Positions 11,453-23,692 of a stretch of DNA of 64,000 nucleotides are shown piece by piece. This DNA is from Erigeron canadensis (lineage: Eukaryota; Streptophyta; Magnoliopsida; Asterales; Asteraceae): assembly GCF_010389155.1 (NCBI RefSeq), contig NC_057763.1, forward strand, positions 41,460,645 through 41,524,644, given 5' to 3'. A model generated the notes under the pieces. The model worked only from the letters and a program-made list of their open reading frames with translations, did no database searches and was not told the DNA's origin. Position 1 is the first letter of the stretch. Each line of letters begins with the position of its first letter. Both the position numbers and the translations under genes were made by a program.

Positions 11453-14069
11453 TGTTGGAAGAACATCAAATGGTGGGATACTTTTTTATTTAAATTTTGT
11501 TGTGGTTAAAAAGTTGAAAAGGGAATGAATGGAAAAACAAAGAGGGAAAATTTGGCTACATATTGGACACCATCGAGTGTTTTTTGGAGGTCTTTAAATT
11601 GTGTTTAATGGTTGTGGTGTTTTTGGTAGTTTTTTCTTTTTTAATTTCTTTTTTTGAATATTATTTTCATTAATCGCATCTCCAATAGAAAGAATCTTTA
11701 TTCCATTTGATATTTTGGTGTCATTGTCAATATTTTAAAGTTACAAAAGTTGTTATGAAGTTTTGGCTATTTGTTTGAAGATACATTTTGAGTTTGGATT
11801 ATTTTTTAATTAAAAAGAATTATTTGTATGATTAACTTGGTATGCTTGAAAATACATTTCACAAAAATCAAGTCATGTAACAAAATGTGTCATGTCATAC
11901 ATGAATATCCGGAGTTTTAAAATTAATTAGGTATATGTAGAGTTTTTTTTTTTTTTTGTGTCTGAATACGTATTGTGATAGCTAGTAACACTTTTATATA
12001 TTCTTTTGGTTTTTTAAATTACCATTATATATAGGGATATAACGTAAAAAGTATTGGCGTGAGTATAATGTATTAGATTAAGATATGATTGTAAGACCAC
12101 ATAGTGATAGTATCACTGCTTTCATAATTGGATCGGTCATCAAACCAACCAAGCGATCGTTTCATAATTTAACTGGTTGGGCCAAATCGAATAACTAATC
12201 CTCTTTGAAAAGAAACAAACAAAAATATAAATGATTATTTTGTTGATAAGAAAAATTTTATAATCATTATGACGTGGATTTAACTCATATGATTGTGACA
12301 TAGTATGTGATTTCTTTCTCATTGTATATCAAAATGATCGATATGACTTAATTGTAGTCAAATTTTAGAATTCAAAGCCTTTAACTTACGATTATTAAAA
12401 AAAAAAGACATACAAAAAAGGTATACTTACTTGTATATGTATTTGTGAAAATAATTTAATGGCTAGCTGAATCTTGAATCAACATCATTAACATCATGGG
12501 CATGGCTGAATCTCGAATGCTTGCAAGTTGCAAGGTTTCCATTAAATAAAACGATATGTTGCACTTGTCTTCTCATTATCGTTAGTTATTCTTTTTTCAA
12601 TTACAGACTTTACTTCTTTTTTTTTTTTTTTAGTGTGATTTCTACATATGTTGCATTAATTTGTCTTCATGGTTGTTGTTTTTTTCCCAAATGCAGACGT
12701 TACTTTTTGTTGATTCCATTATGGTAACATATTCATAAGACAAATAATGAATGGGACAAATAAATCAGATGTGAAATAGGGAAGCATACGTGCGTGATGC
12801 TTTGATAGTGAGTTAGTTGGGGATTTCATTTTGAGAACAACTAGCGAGTATTTAAATTTGACTTTTGTGTCACGCATGGAAACAACCAGGTATATAATAA
12901 TATAGTATATATCATATATAAATTATAATAAAACTATTACTTTTTAACTAAATTTATATAACAATAATAACACCAAATGTACACGTTATTTACATAGGCA
13001 GAGCCTGACATCATATCCTAATTAATATAGTACTCGTATTAGTGTTAATTAATATAGTCCCATTGCACTGTTTCATCAAATAAGTTTATCTATTTTTATT
13101 TATTTTTTGTTGAATTTATAATTAAAGGGAAATGACATAACCATTTTATTCAATCATTGACCACACTATTTATATCATATACGTGGTTGTTTAAAGTAAT
13201 GTAATGAGAGGGACTTAAAGTACATATACCACTTTGCATACCAAGAACAAAAACTATAGGACCATTTTCATTGTGGACATTCTATACTCTATAGATATAT
13301 GTAAAATGTATGATATTGATTAATTATTTTTTTAAAAAAAAACAAAAATAAATAAAAGTAGACCATTCAATACATATAAAATAAAGAATAAATTATCAAC
13401 CAACTAAAAAAGCACAACTACAAAACTGAAACGATAGCTAAAAATATGTGCTAGATATGCGCAATTGTGAGAATTTATTTAAAAAAAAAAAAAACTCAGA
13501 AGTTCGATGTTACTAAAAAGAGAAGTAAATGGGCCTTGTAGCAGAACTTAAAGCCCAATCGACAAAATGAGGTATTGTTTAATAACTTTTCAAAAAAAAA
13601 AAAAAAAGTTATTGTTTAATAACTTGAAATACCGTTAGGGGGTACTTGGGATTTCCCTCAAAATTTTAAACATGTCATGTTCATTCGACACATCACCCGC
13701 ATATTTTATTGTACAAATATAACTCGAAATTTTGTAACAAAAATGGTGAAGATTTTGCGTTAGAATCGCAAATGTTTTCACCTGGCCTGGGGGGGTCCTT
13801 TGCATTTTCCTCCATTTCCATTTTCTTTCAAATCTTTAATCATTCCCATCAGCATCTTCTAATTAAATCAAAGGTATATCAATTTTCATTCTTCGTTATC
13901 CCAACAAAGTTTAGGAGAAATCTGTATTAATATAGCTCAAGTCTTGTTAGACCACAAATGTAGAAATTCCCATTTGATATTCTTGAATTTTCGAGCCGTT
14001 TTACAGATTGAACATGATTATAGGTATTGATTCATATGAACCTTATATTGGATGTGTGTGTATATAATA
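11453..14069. other. Shared intergenic region, LPEAT2 / PLD beta
   Basis: This 2.6 kb separates two divergent genes and should hold both promoters. It is AT-rich, with poly(T) and poly(A) runs near 11945, 12620, 13480 and 13590, and no recognisable gene or full mobile element. I could not assign TATA boxes with confidence; TATATAATAA at about 14061 is close to the PLD start codon. Confidence 0.6.
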
Positions 14070-14355
14070 ATGGATGCATATATGCATTAGTGTTTTTGAA
14101 TGGCTAATAATAACAACAATCAGTCATCTTCATATAATAACCCTAATAATAATAATAATTTGGTCCAATTTCATCAACCACCAATTTCTCCTTACCCTTA
14201 CCCGTATCAATATCAATCACCCGGATACACTCCACAACCCTTTCCTTACCCATACCCCGGATACGGACTTCCATTTCCTACACCACCTATGGAAACTCAA
14301 CCAAATCGTTTTCAAGATAGCGCGGAAAGCAGTATTAGTGGGACTACTAATGTAA
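14070..14355 (+). promoter_or_regulatory. Upstream ORFs at the PLD beta start
   Basis: Two upstream ATGs precede the PLD start at 14100. One at 14070 opens a six-codon ORF ending in TAG at 14090. The other at 14074 opens a 93-codon ORF in another frame that runs past the PLD start to 14355. Both lie in a palindrome, ATGCATATATGCAT (14074-14087). If transcription starts upstream of 14070, the overlapping ORF would be expected to lower translation of PLD. If the TATATAATAA at 14061 is the TATA box, neither ORF is transcribed. Confidence 0.4.
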
Positions 14356-17300
14356 CTAACTATCCTTTGGATGTGGATGACGGTGATGATGACATTTCGG
14401 GCAACTTTACCCCAAATAACACTTCTAGTGACCATCCTATAAACCAAAAACTTGCACATAATCTTTTTATTGGGCATCATCATAGTGCTTCTTATCCGAG
14501 TGCTTTTATGCCGTTTCCTTGCCAAACACAACTTCTTGCCATACAACAACACGCTTCTTTAGATTTAGCAAATAGTCAAAATTACCAAATTGTACCTTTT
14601 GGGACTCCTAAAAAGGCTTTGAAAGTATTGCTCTTACACGGGAATCTTGATATATGGGTTTATGAGGCGAAGAACCTTCCAAACATGGATGTGTTTCATA
14701 AAACAATGGGGGATGTTTTTAGCAGATTCCCCGGAAAGCAAACTAGTGACCCGTATGTATCCATTGCTATCACAAGCGCAGTGATTGGAAGAACTTACGT
14801 GCTTCCCAACAGTGTCAACCCCGTTTGGAATCAACACTTTAATGTGCCTGTTGCACATCATACCGCAGAAATACATTTTCTTGTTAAAGATAGGGACATT
14901 GTGGGGTCTCAGCTTATAGGAGCTGTGGCAATCCCGGTTGAACATATATATACAGGATCCAAAATCGAAGGATTCTTTCCCTTAATTAATGGAAATGGAA
15001 GGCCATGTAAAAATGGAGCTGGTTTAGCACTCTCAATGCAATACATTCCAATGGCAAGGTTAAATTTTTATAACAATGGAGTAGGAGCAGGCCCACTGTA
15101 TGGCGGGGTTCCAGGAACTTATTTTCCTTTAAGGAAAGGTGGGAGGGTTACTCTTTATCAAGATGCACATGTGCCTCATGAAAGCCTTCCGGATTTTAAG
15201 TTAAGTGAAGACGTGGATTATGTTCATGGGACTTGCTGGATTGATATATTCAATGCAATTAGTAATGCAAAATATCTTGTTTACATCACTGGATGGTCGG
15301 TTTGGCATAAAGTGAGATTGGTCCGTGACCAGCCGGATTCACCAATGCACTCATTAGGAGATCTTCTGAAACGCAAAGCACAAGAAGGTGTTAGAGTTTT
15401 GCTTCTTGTTTGGGATGATCCTACTTCAAGAAGCATTATGGGCTACAAAACAGTAAGTTACTTTTTTTGCTTCTTGAACGCGTCAGCAACCAATTAGATA
15501 ACTAGTGTAAACAAGTGAAACCTTAATATCTTCAGGATGGATTAATGGCCACCCATGATGAAGAGACTCGGCGTTTTTTTAAACACTCTGCAGTGCAAGT
15601 TCTGCTTTGTCCTCGTATGGCTGGAAAAAAACATAGTTGGGTCAAGAAGAAGGTACTTTACAATTCAACAAACCAGAAGGATTTTTCTAATATTATTAGT
15701 TTTCTTTTCTTAACCATTTTACGCTTATATCTGTTTTTTTAAGGAAGTTGGAACAATCTACACGCACCATCAGAAAACTGTTATTATAGATGCGGACGCT
15801 GGAAATGGTAAAAGGAAAATTGTATCTTTTGTAGGGGGACTTGACCTTTGCAATGGGAGATATGATAATCCACAACATCCCATATTTAGGACTTTACAGA
15901 CCTTTCATGCAGAGGATTATCATAATCCAACCTTCACGGTAATTGAATGCTAGAAATGCAAGAACCAAAAAGTAAACTACGTAAAAAAATTGATATATGA
16001 TATGTGCTTACTGATTCTAACAGGGGAGTGTTACTGGTTGTCCAAGAGAACCATGGCATGATTTGCATAGCAGAATTGATGGGCCAGCAGCTTATGATGT
16101 TATGACCAACTTTGAGGAGCGATGGCTAAAGGCTTCAAAACCTAGGGGCATAAAAAAACTAAAGGCTTCAAATGATGCTTTACTGAAATTAGAAAAGTTT
16201 CCGGAACTTTTGAGGGCAGATGATGAACCTTGTGTTAGTGATGACGACCCTGAGGAGTGGCATGTACAGGTAAATAAGAAATTTGGTGGCAGTTTCGCCC
16301 ATTTAAACGGGTCAAGTTAGTAAAATTTAGATAAAAGGGGAAAATATAACAGTTCAAACTGTCAAATACATTGAAAGTTACCTTACAATTTCCATTTCAA
16401 GAATTGCAGGGATTTTTTTCCTTACAGAAAAGTGCCTACTGCCCTACTGCGATTGTCTTCCTTGCACTTAATTCCCATCATTTATCCAAATGGTTGATCA
16501 CTGTTGAAAAATTATGTTTTATTTGACATTTTCACATGGTAAATGGTTAATCTGAAATTAAAAGCCTAATAAGATGGTTCAGAAAGTCAAGCACTCATTC
16601 TTTTTTATATAATAAAAATCTGTCTTGTCTGATACAGATATTTCGTTCAATTGATTCAAACTCTGTTAAAGGATTTCCAAAGGAACCACAAGAAGCTACA
16701 TCCAAGGTAATGTGATAAAAAAGCATTTTCTGTTATTTTTCTAGAGACCTGTTCTTATATTCCAAAAGAAAAAAAAGTTAATACAGTAACATCAGAAGCA
16801 GTCACTACGTAAGTTTTCAACAGTTAACACCCAATATGTAGGCTATAGAGGGTAGAAGACATCTTTTACGTGGTATAGCTTTTTAATGAAAGATTACAGC
16901 TATTGTTTTAGAGATTGTATGAAAAACTTTTTCGGTGAATATGTGTGTAATAAAATCTATTTTAGCAGAATCTGGTGTGTGGGAAGAACGTGCTCATTGA
17001 TATGAGCATACATTCAGCATATGTAAAGGCTATCCGCTCTGCACAACATTTCATCTATATTGAAAATCAGTACTTCATTGGATCGTCATACAATTGGAAG
17101 TCTTACAGAGATTTGGGTAAGGGACATTTCTTTAGATGTATTGATAACGGGTTGCAACTATTTGATAAGTTTATAACTTTATATAAACTATAATATTTGG
17201 TTATCTTGTGCCATTTTTTAGGTGCCAACAACTTAATTCCAATGGAAATTGCACTTAAGGTTGCTAGTAAAATTAGAGCACATGAAAGGTTTGCTGTGTA

Positions 17301-18878
17301 TATCATCATCCCCATGTGGCCAGAGGGTGTCCCCACGGGTTCTGCAACTCAACGGATTTTGTTTTGGCAGGTACGTTCGTAAGCTTCTTCAAGTCTTGAC
17401 TTATGCCTGTAAAACCGAAATCAATTGCTTTTTGATGCTAAAAATTTTACGTTTTCACTTAACAAGTCGGTATATTGCTTGTAACTTTGCAGAACAAGAC
17501 AATGCAAATGATGTATCAAACCATCTACAATGCTTTGGTGGAGGTTGGTCTTGAGGAGGCATTTTCACCACAAGATTACTTAAATTTCTTTTGTTTGGGG
17601 AACCGTGAGGCCATCGACCCTAATGATGGTTCACCTAACCATGGTCCTGATGGAAGTACTCCTCAGGTTAGCCTTCCACTGTCGTTATGTGTATACTTTT
17701 TAGTTACACTTCTTTAAACTGTAAAAAAACTGTTTTACTTCGCATTATATTTGATATTTTGATATTAATAGATCATAAATCCCCGTAATGACTAATGAGT
17801 AGGAGATGGCAAGATGGGCGGGTTGGGTAACATGTCAAAACATATCATGCTTTAGTAGGATTGAGATGCCGAAATGTGTTAGGTTTGGTTGAACTGCAAA
17901 CACTTTTTCGCCCAATTTTTATCCATTTCTAATACATTTGTAATGACTAAATTATTACTAGAAAAATAATAGAGTATCGTGACAATGATAATCTAATTCT
18001 TTGAAAAGACCAAGGTAGAAGGTTTTATGCATTGAAAGTAGACTTTGGGAGACTTTCAATTTGTAACCTGGTTATCTTTTAGCTATATTTTCATTTGACC
18101 CATTTGAGATAAAACACACCAAATCAACCCATTAATAAGTAAACCGGTTGAAATTCCAACCTCTACCTTGATGTCACCTATTATTGACCCACTACTTGGT
18201 AGGTCTATCATTTCTCAAACTTGAAGAAAGTTTGTTGTTTTTAACATCATGCACAATTGTTGCACATATTCTGGTAACCTGTAGGGGTTTGCTCGTAAGA
18301 ATCGGCGATTCATGATCTATGTTCACTCAAAAGGCATGATAGTGGACGACGAGTATGTACTTATAGGCTCTGCAAATATAAATCAACGTTCTATGGAGGG
18401 AACTCGAGACACGGAAATTGCAATGGGAGCCTACCAACCTCATCATACTTGGGCCAAAAATATTACAGACCCACGAGGACAGGTAATCTATAATAATACG
18501 TAAATGCTGCAAATAGACAACATTACTATATAAGTTACATTGACATGTTTCTTTGGTATGTTGGTTTTTCTTTTCTTCCTGAAGATATATGGATATAGAA
18601 TGTCTCTTTGGGCCGAGCATCTTGGCACTGTCTGCGACTCCTTTACAAAGCCCGAGTCAATAGAATGTGTAAGACAAGTTAGATCCATGGCTGAAGCTAA
18701 CTGGAACCAATTTGCATCCGATGAAATTACCGACATGAATGGTCATCTTTTGAAGTATCCCGTTGAGGTTGTTAGAACTGGTAAGGTAAGATCTCTGCCT
18801 GGATTCGAAAACTTTCCGGATGTAGGAGGTCAGATAACCGGGTCATTTCTTGGCATTCAAGAGAATTTGACTATTTGA
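14100..18878 (+). CDS. PLDB1: Phospholipase D, beta type
   Basis: Cleaves membrane phospholipids (PE, PC) to phosphatidic acid and a free head group; beta-type plant PLDs need micromolar Ca2+ and PIP2. Ten coding exons give 980 residues: 14100-15452, 15536-15652, 15744-15938, 16024-16269, 16638-16706, 16969-17116, 17222-17370, 17493-17666, 18285-18482, 18585-18878. The first ~170 residues are rich in N, P and Y (repeated PYPYP), a long extension found in beta-type and not in alpha- or gamma-type PLDs. A C2 domain follows at about 175-325 ([33 protein letters not shown]). The two catalytic HKD motifs are intact: HQKTVIID (H499, K501, D506) and HSKGMIVDD (H831, K833, D838), with [10 protein letters not shown] between them. 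It ends in [12 protein letters not shown], as plant PLDs usually do. Isoform beta1 versus beta2 cannot be settled here. Confidence 0.95.
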
Positions 18879-20037
18879 TTCATGAGTTTTGGTTCTGTAA
18901 AGATTAGTTTTCTTGAATCCCAGTTTTGATCAAGGGTATATGTTGTTAATGAAGCAACTTTAGTGTATAGATTATTTTGTTGCAGTATAGTTATGCAAAA
19001 AATTGACTGTTAATTTGTATAATGATGAATTGTACTGCGGTTTCCTCTCTTCAGGTTACTTCAATATATACAAAAACTTTCGGTTTTACTCAAATGTTAA
19101 GTACTTGTTAAATGAACTTTCAATCCTGCATTAGTGAGACTAATTTGTTAACTTTCTTTTGTCTTTTTTAAAGACCACTAGATCAGTAGATCTCATCTAT
19201 CCACGAAGTTTATGCAAAACGTTATCAAATACACCCAAATATTTACTATTTAATACTAAGATAATAGACTCTTAAAATACAAAGATAAAAGATTTATAGG
19301 TCGCATGATGCAAACTTTACCTCTGACTACACCGTGGTGCCATACCATGGCCACGTGGTCCTAACATGGTGAACCTCAATGCAGTGTTCAACAATCAACA
19401 TGGTATGACTCCGTGTTTGGCTCCTTCGTTTCCAAAAAAATGATCGAATAATCTGAGTTTAGACGTTGACCACTGGTTAAACTCAAATTTTGAAAATAAT
19501 CTTTAAACTTCTAATATATGACACTATGTTTTCCAAATAACAATGTCATTCTTGTAATCTTATCCGATCAAAGACCAATAAAGTTTTAGTTACAATATTA
19601 TAACTACAGTGAACAAATTAAGGAACCATAAAAGCAATTGAACCACAGTTTTTAACCTCTCTGACTTCTGTAATTCCGTTTCTGCAATGTCTTCCAACAC
19701 TAATAAAACTCGTCAACAATCGATGTATGTCTCAGCGGCTATCACAAATCCACAACCACAACCTCCTAAGCATGAACAGCAATATCATCATAACTTTTAT
19801 GACCCTAATAGCTATTTGGCGAAGTTTGTATACTGTATGCACTCGACATGGAACATGCTAATGACCATTATCATTAACAAACTCAACAACAGTCGCAACT
19901 ACCAGCCACGTATGAGCAACGACCAATACATCCCTTTTACGAGTTTTCCAACCTTACTAATGAAGCTTCTGCCGTGCTAGAACAAGTTGACATGGTTCAT
20001 ACTACTGACCATCACAACTACAACAACATTATAGTAA
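18879..20037 (+). other. PLD beta 3' UTR, then unassigned DNA
   Basis: The first ~200 bases after the PLD stop are the probable 3' UTR. Further on, an ORF at 19687-19980 (97 residues, rich in N, Q, P and H) has no family I recognise. The frame-shifted continuation to about 20037 (EASAVLEQVDMVH) breaks off where the Helitron-like terminus begins. Similar but diverged words occur around 25990-26160, so this may be half of an old repeat or a gene remnant. Confidence 0.3.
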
Positions 20038-20068
20038 CTAGATTTTTATCCCGCAAAAAACGCGGGTA
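20038..20068 (-). mobile_element. Helitron-type 3' terminus (minus orientation)
   Basis: Read on the minus strand, the segment is CCCGCGTTTTTTGCGGG (a GC-rich hairpin with a T loop), a ~9 bp spacer, then CTAG, followed by a T in the flank. A short GC hairpin followed by CTRR and insertion before T is the standard Helitron 3' end. The body would extend to the right on plus. I could not fix its 5' TC end. Confidence 0.6.
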
Positions 20069-20394
20069 AATTATACAAAATCTTTTTTAATAAATTAATA
20101 TAAAATTAAATTTGAGAAAGAAAGTAGTTAGTTTAAAAGTTTGGTATTTTAGATAAAAAGCGATTAATGAGACCTAATAATTACATAATTAGTAATTACA
20201 TTTTAAAAAGGTATATTCAAATTTGCAAGAACTTTTGAAATTTTGATCAATTTTGACAAAACTATTGTATTTACGAAGTTTGAAGATGATCATTATCATC
20301 ATATGTCTCTACTTTATAATCAATAGTCAATTTACAAACATATTTTCCAATAATACAAAAGAAAAAGAACACTATATTACATCTGTTACCAAAT

Positions 20395-20600
20395 CACAAA
20401 CAAACATCTGTAAAAGCTTCCCACACTTGATACTTGTAATGATTAATCACTGCAGTACTTTGAGGCAAATCCGTGAATGTGAACCCTTTCTGTAAATGGA
20501 AATGGTGCACCACATTCATTAGGGTCGTGTCATGTGCATCGGGTCTAATGATTGACTTGTGCCTTTCCGGGTTTTTGTAACCTGCAAGTGTACCCAACAG
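20395..20600 (-). pseudogene. Glycosyltransferase family 92 gene fragment
   Basis: The minus strand encodes NPERHKSIIRPDAHDTTLMN, then VVHHFHLQKGF and STAVINHYKYQVWEAF. These are hallmark C-terminal motifs of plant glycosyltransferase family 92 (DUF23) proteins: the RHKSI(V/I)RP block, (N/I)NVVHHF and NHYKYQVW. The exon-like segment begins after a good acceptor (TTGCAG, about 20595) and stops at about 20395 without the usual FRRVSTYVxxWQ continuation. No upstream catalytic part lies nearby. It sits a few hundred bases inside the Helitron-type terminus at 20038, which suggests capture of a gene piece. The full gene family makes or extends cell-wall glycans; this piece alone would not be active. 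Confidence 0.7.
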
Positions 20601-21360
20601 TGACTCCTCTACATTAATGTGTAATCCACTTGCACCATATATAATCTCTTCCAAGGAAGACCAAGACATCACTTGCCATTTACACAATATTCCACCCCCA
20701 TACATACCTTTTACACAAAATTAAATATTTTGACCTCATTCAAATTATGCCAAAAAGAACTTTTTAGAAAAAATGACTAACAATTCCATGTGAATGTCAG
20801 CTGGAGTATGATTGTAATATATGGGTGTCAACTGAAGTATTATTCTAATAACTCCATAGCCTTAGCAAATAATTATCTATTCTGACTCTTTAAAGTGCAA
20901 TAATCAAGTTGAAAATTATGTTGAAACTCTAACCAACGTTTTTAGACTCAACATTTGACCCACTTTAAGAACCCCGTTTTCAGCAAATGTTATTCCATTT
21001 GAAAGACATACGCCCATACTACTTTCGATACCTATTTTCAGTTTTTACCAAAACATTATACACATGCACTTACAGATTCTCAAAAGCTGCCAAAAGTCAT
21101 TTAGGATGCTGGAAAGTTAGCCCACAGCTCCAACCAGCAGTTTTCTGCAAATCATACACTATGTAGAAGACCTTCAATCAATAGAAAGAAACATTGTTTG
21201 TTTAATGGAAATATAAACAATAGAAAAAAGTATAGTGTACAAAATCGCTATGGGCATACCCGTAAGAGAGTACAATTTAAAACACTATCGGTGTACATCC
21301 CAAATAACGAAACTATATTTGCTAGGTAAGTGTCATATAAAACTGGTAAGCTTCACTGGT

Positions 21361-21414
21361 TTGACACAAGGACAACGCAGCCCTTTCTTGACACAAGGAC
21401 AACGCAGCCCTTTC
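21361..21414. repeat. 27 bp perfect tandem duplication
   Basis: Two adjacent identical 27 bp units beginning TTGACACAAGGACAACGCAG. Confidence 0.9.
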
Positions 21415-21672
21415 TAACCATTTTCAATTGCCTTTCTAACGAAACCAGTTCACCCTTTTACACAAAATACCAAACAACAATTAATATAACATAAAGCCCA
21501 ATAGCATTTACTGGTCCATAGTCTATACCACCACATGTGAGTGATCGGACAATTAGATTTATAAACACACCACTATAAGTTATCAAACATTATCAATATA
21601 TCGCCAATCCAAAAATCTAACAATAACTATGACTTCCAAACTTCATTTTTTCTTTTTTTTTTTTAATCATAC

Positions 21673-22036
21673 CTGATATCTCTAATGTACCCAGGCCACC
21701 TCATTCCAATGGTAGACTCACCCGAACTCATAGCACAATAATCTGTAGTTTTCCTAGACCGTGTGGCATCTAAAGCTTGCTATAATGGCTGCAGCTTCCA
21801 TGACCCATGATAGACAACCAACAAATTCAATTAATACAAATGAAAATCATTACTCGTTAACAATTTGCAAAGAAATACATCAAGATCTATCCAGCTGAGT
21901 TCCATCAAGCAAGAAATATCCGAAATACATAATATCCCGATATACTAACCTCAATGTCTCGAATCTTAATAGTCTTCATCATTCCTTTCAGGTCTTTGTT
22001 TGCTGATGGAGGCCGCCTCTTTTGAACTCGGAATAG
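21673..22036 (-). pseudogene. Two spliced exons of an unidentified gene
   Basis: Two exon-like segments on the minus strand agree in phase. The first, 22036-21950, lies between a TTTTGCAG acceptor and a GTTAGT donor and reads 29 codons (LFRVQKRRPPSANKDLKGMM, then KTIKIRDIE). The second, 21779-21673, lies between a TATAG acceptor and a GTATGA donor and reads 35 codons plus two bases (QALDATRSRKTTDYCAMSSG, then ESTIGMRWPGYIRDI). Joined, they give an uninterrupted conserved-looking, basic peptide. I do not recognise the family. Neighbouring exons cannot be found, so this is probably an incomplete fragment carried with the GT92 piece inside the Helitron-bracketed block. Confidence 0.45.
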
Positions 22037-22776
22037 CTGCAAAAGAAAAAAATTCAGAACTTAAGATGTCAAGCTATCCCTTTTGAACCAAGCATTGCAT
22101 CTCGGGTGAACCTGATATTTCCTCAGGAAGTAACCCGTTAAACACTTTATTACCAAGGTCTAATGGGGTAAGTGAAATGCAGCTGCCAAGTTCAACAGGG
22201 GCAGAAAACTCGAGTTTTTCAAAAAAAAAAAAAAAATTGTTCTAAGTATATTCGTATATCTATAAGACTTCTGCTAGTAAATCTCTTTGACCAACACCAT
22301 AAGACCCACTTGCAATTTGCAAATCCACATTGCATTATCGCAGAATAACAATACCATTTCAACCCAATATATCAACACAACCCAATAACATAAAATGAAT
22401 CCATTTAGTTGTCCAGAAGAGAAAATCGTCAACTCATTTATATTTCTTATTACAATTCATAAAAATAAACTTCAAGTTGTCACACCAACTCTTTGGCATT
22501 TGGAGGAGAGACAATAATCCATCAAGCAAATGGGGAGATAAAGCCTTCACCAACAACTTTATCTATAAAATACAGCAAATGGGTTCTGGTAACCCTCTAC
22601 ATTCAGCAAATGCGCCCATGTGATGTCTTCAAGCACTTCTTCAAGAACTCCATAGCCACTTGGAAAAATGCAAGAACCAAATATGACTATATTTTTCAAA
22701 GATTCCAAATCTTCAAGCAAAAATAAATTTCAGTTCAAAGGTATTAGAATGGCATAACTAAACACAGGCTTTTCAC

Positions 22777-23264
22777 ATAGGTTATGAAAACACCTTTTTA
22801 TAAGTCGATGTTTGGAAAAACGATGAGTTTATGAGGCAAAGAGAAGGAATACCTTTTTATGAGCTTTAATGTCACTTTCGAAAGATAGTCCTTTATCACC
22901 TTCCACCATTTGGCCTTGCCTCTCAAGTTTGAAGACCATGTGCATATATTAAAGGAAATTGCACTTAAATGAGTTTGCCTTTTGACTTGATTCATGGCTT
23001 CAAGAAACAAAAACAATATCATAGGTTATGAAAACACCTTTTTATAAGTCGATGTTTGGAAAAACGATGAGTTTATGAGTCAAAGAGAAGGAATACCTTT
23101 TTATGAGCTTTAATGTCACTTTTGAAAGACAGTCCTTTATCACCTTCCACCATTTGGCCTTGCCTCTCAAGTTTGAAGACCATGTGCATATATTAAAGGG
23201 AATTGCACTTAAATGAGTTTGCCTTTTGACTTGATTCATGGCTTCAAGAAACAAAAACAATATC
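22777..23264. repeat. 244 bp tandem duplication, two copies
   Basis: 22777-23020 and 23021-23264 are near-identical, for example both carry TTATAAGTCGATGTTTGG and CATATTAAAGG. A few substitutions separate them, so the duplication is recent. Each copy carries the same open stretch on the minus strand (a peptide including NLRGKAKWWKVIKD), which I cannot assign. Confidence 0.85.
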
Positions 23265-23654
23265 CATAGCAAAAAAGTAGAAGTAGAAATACCATTAAAA
23301 TGTTCCATCGTATATGCTACCAATTTGAGGAGCTCACTTTAGGAAACCATGAAGAAGGGTTATCAAACAGAATTCAGGCTCTGTAAGTCCAGACTCTTTA
23401 TATCTAAAAATCAAATTCTGCAAACCTTTGAGTGTAACCCCTGTCTATTTCACTCCATCCCAAACTCTTATAAAGTACATTCAAGATTTTTTCATCAATA
23501 TTAATGCACCCCACCCCACACCAGATACCTATTTCACCAATGTCTAAAAGTCCCAAAATAACACAAAATCCAATAATCCACATTTCCTCCTTTTGTACAG
23601 AAACCAAGATGATGATCTTACTTAATTCTTATCCAATTTACTAAAAATGATTTT

Positions 23655-23692
23655 ATTAAACTTACTCGCGGTTTTCCGCGGGATAAAAATCT
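23655..23692 (+). mobile_element. Helitron-type 3' terminus (plus orientation)
   Basis: CTCGCGGTTTTCCGCGGGAT forms a GC hairpin with a TTTT loop and is followed by AAAAATCTAC. The spacer GATAAAAATCTA matches the terminus at 20038 in the opposite orientation, so both ends belong to one family. The final base gives CTAC instead of CTAG, a likely decay of the CTRR end, unless the end is the CTAA a few bases later. Confidence 0.5.

Noticed and set aside
17800..18180. Possible TIR element in PLD intron 8
   Set aside because: GGCGGGTTGGGT and CCAACCTCTACC look like ends of a common repeat, but the inverted match is weak and no target duplication was found.
22493..23610. Short ORFs around the 244 bp duplication
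   Set aside because: No family motif; the two similar ORFs are the same sequence duplicated. They may be captured exons but cannot be supported as genes.
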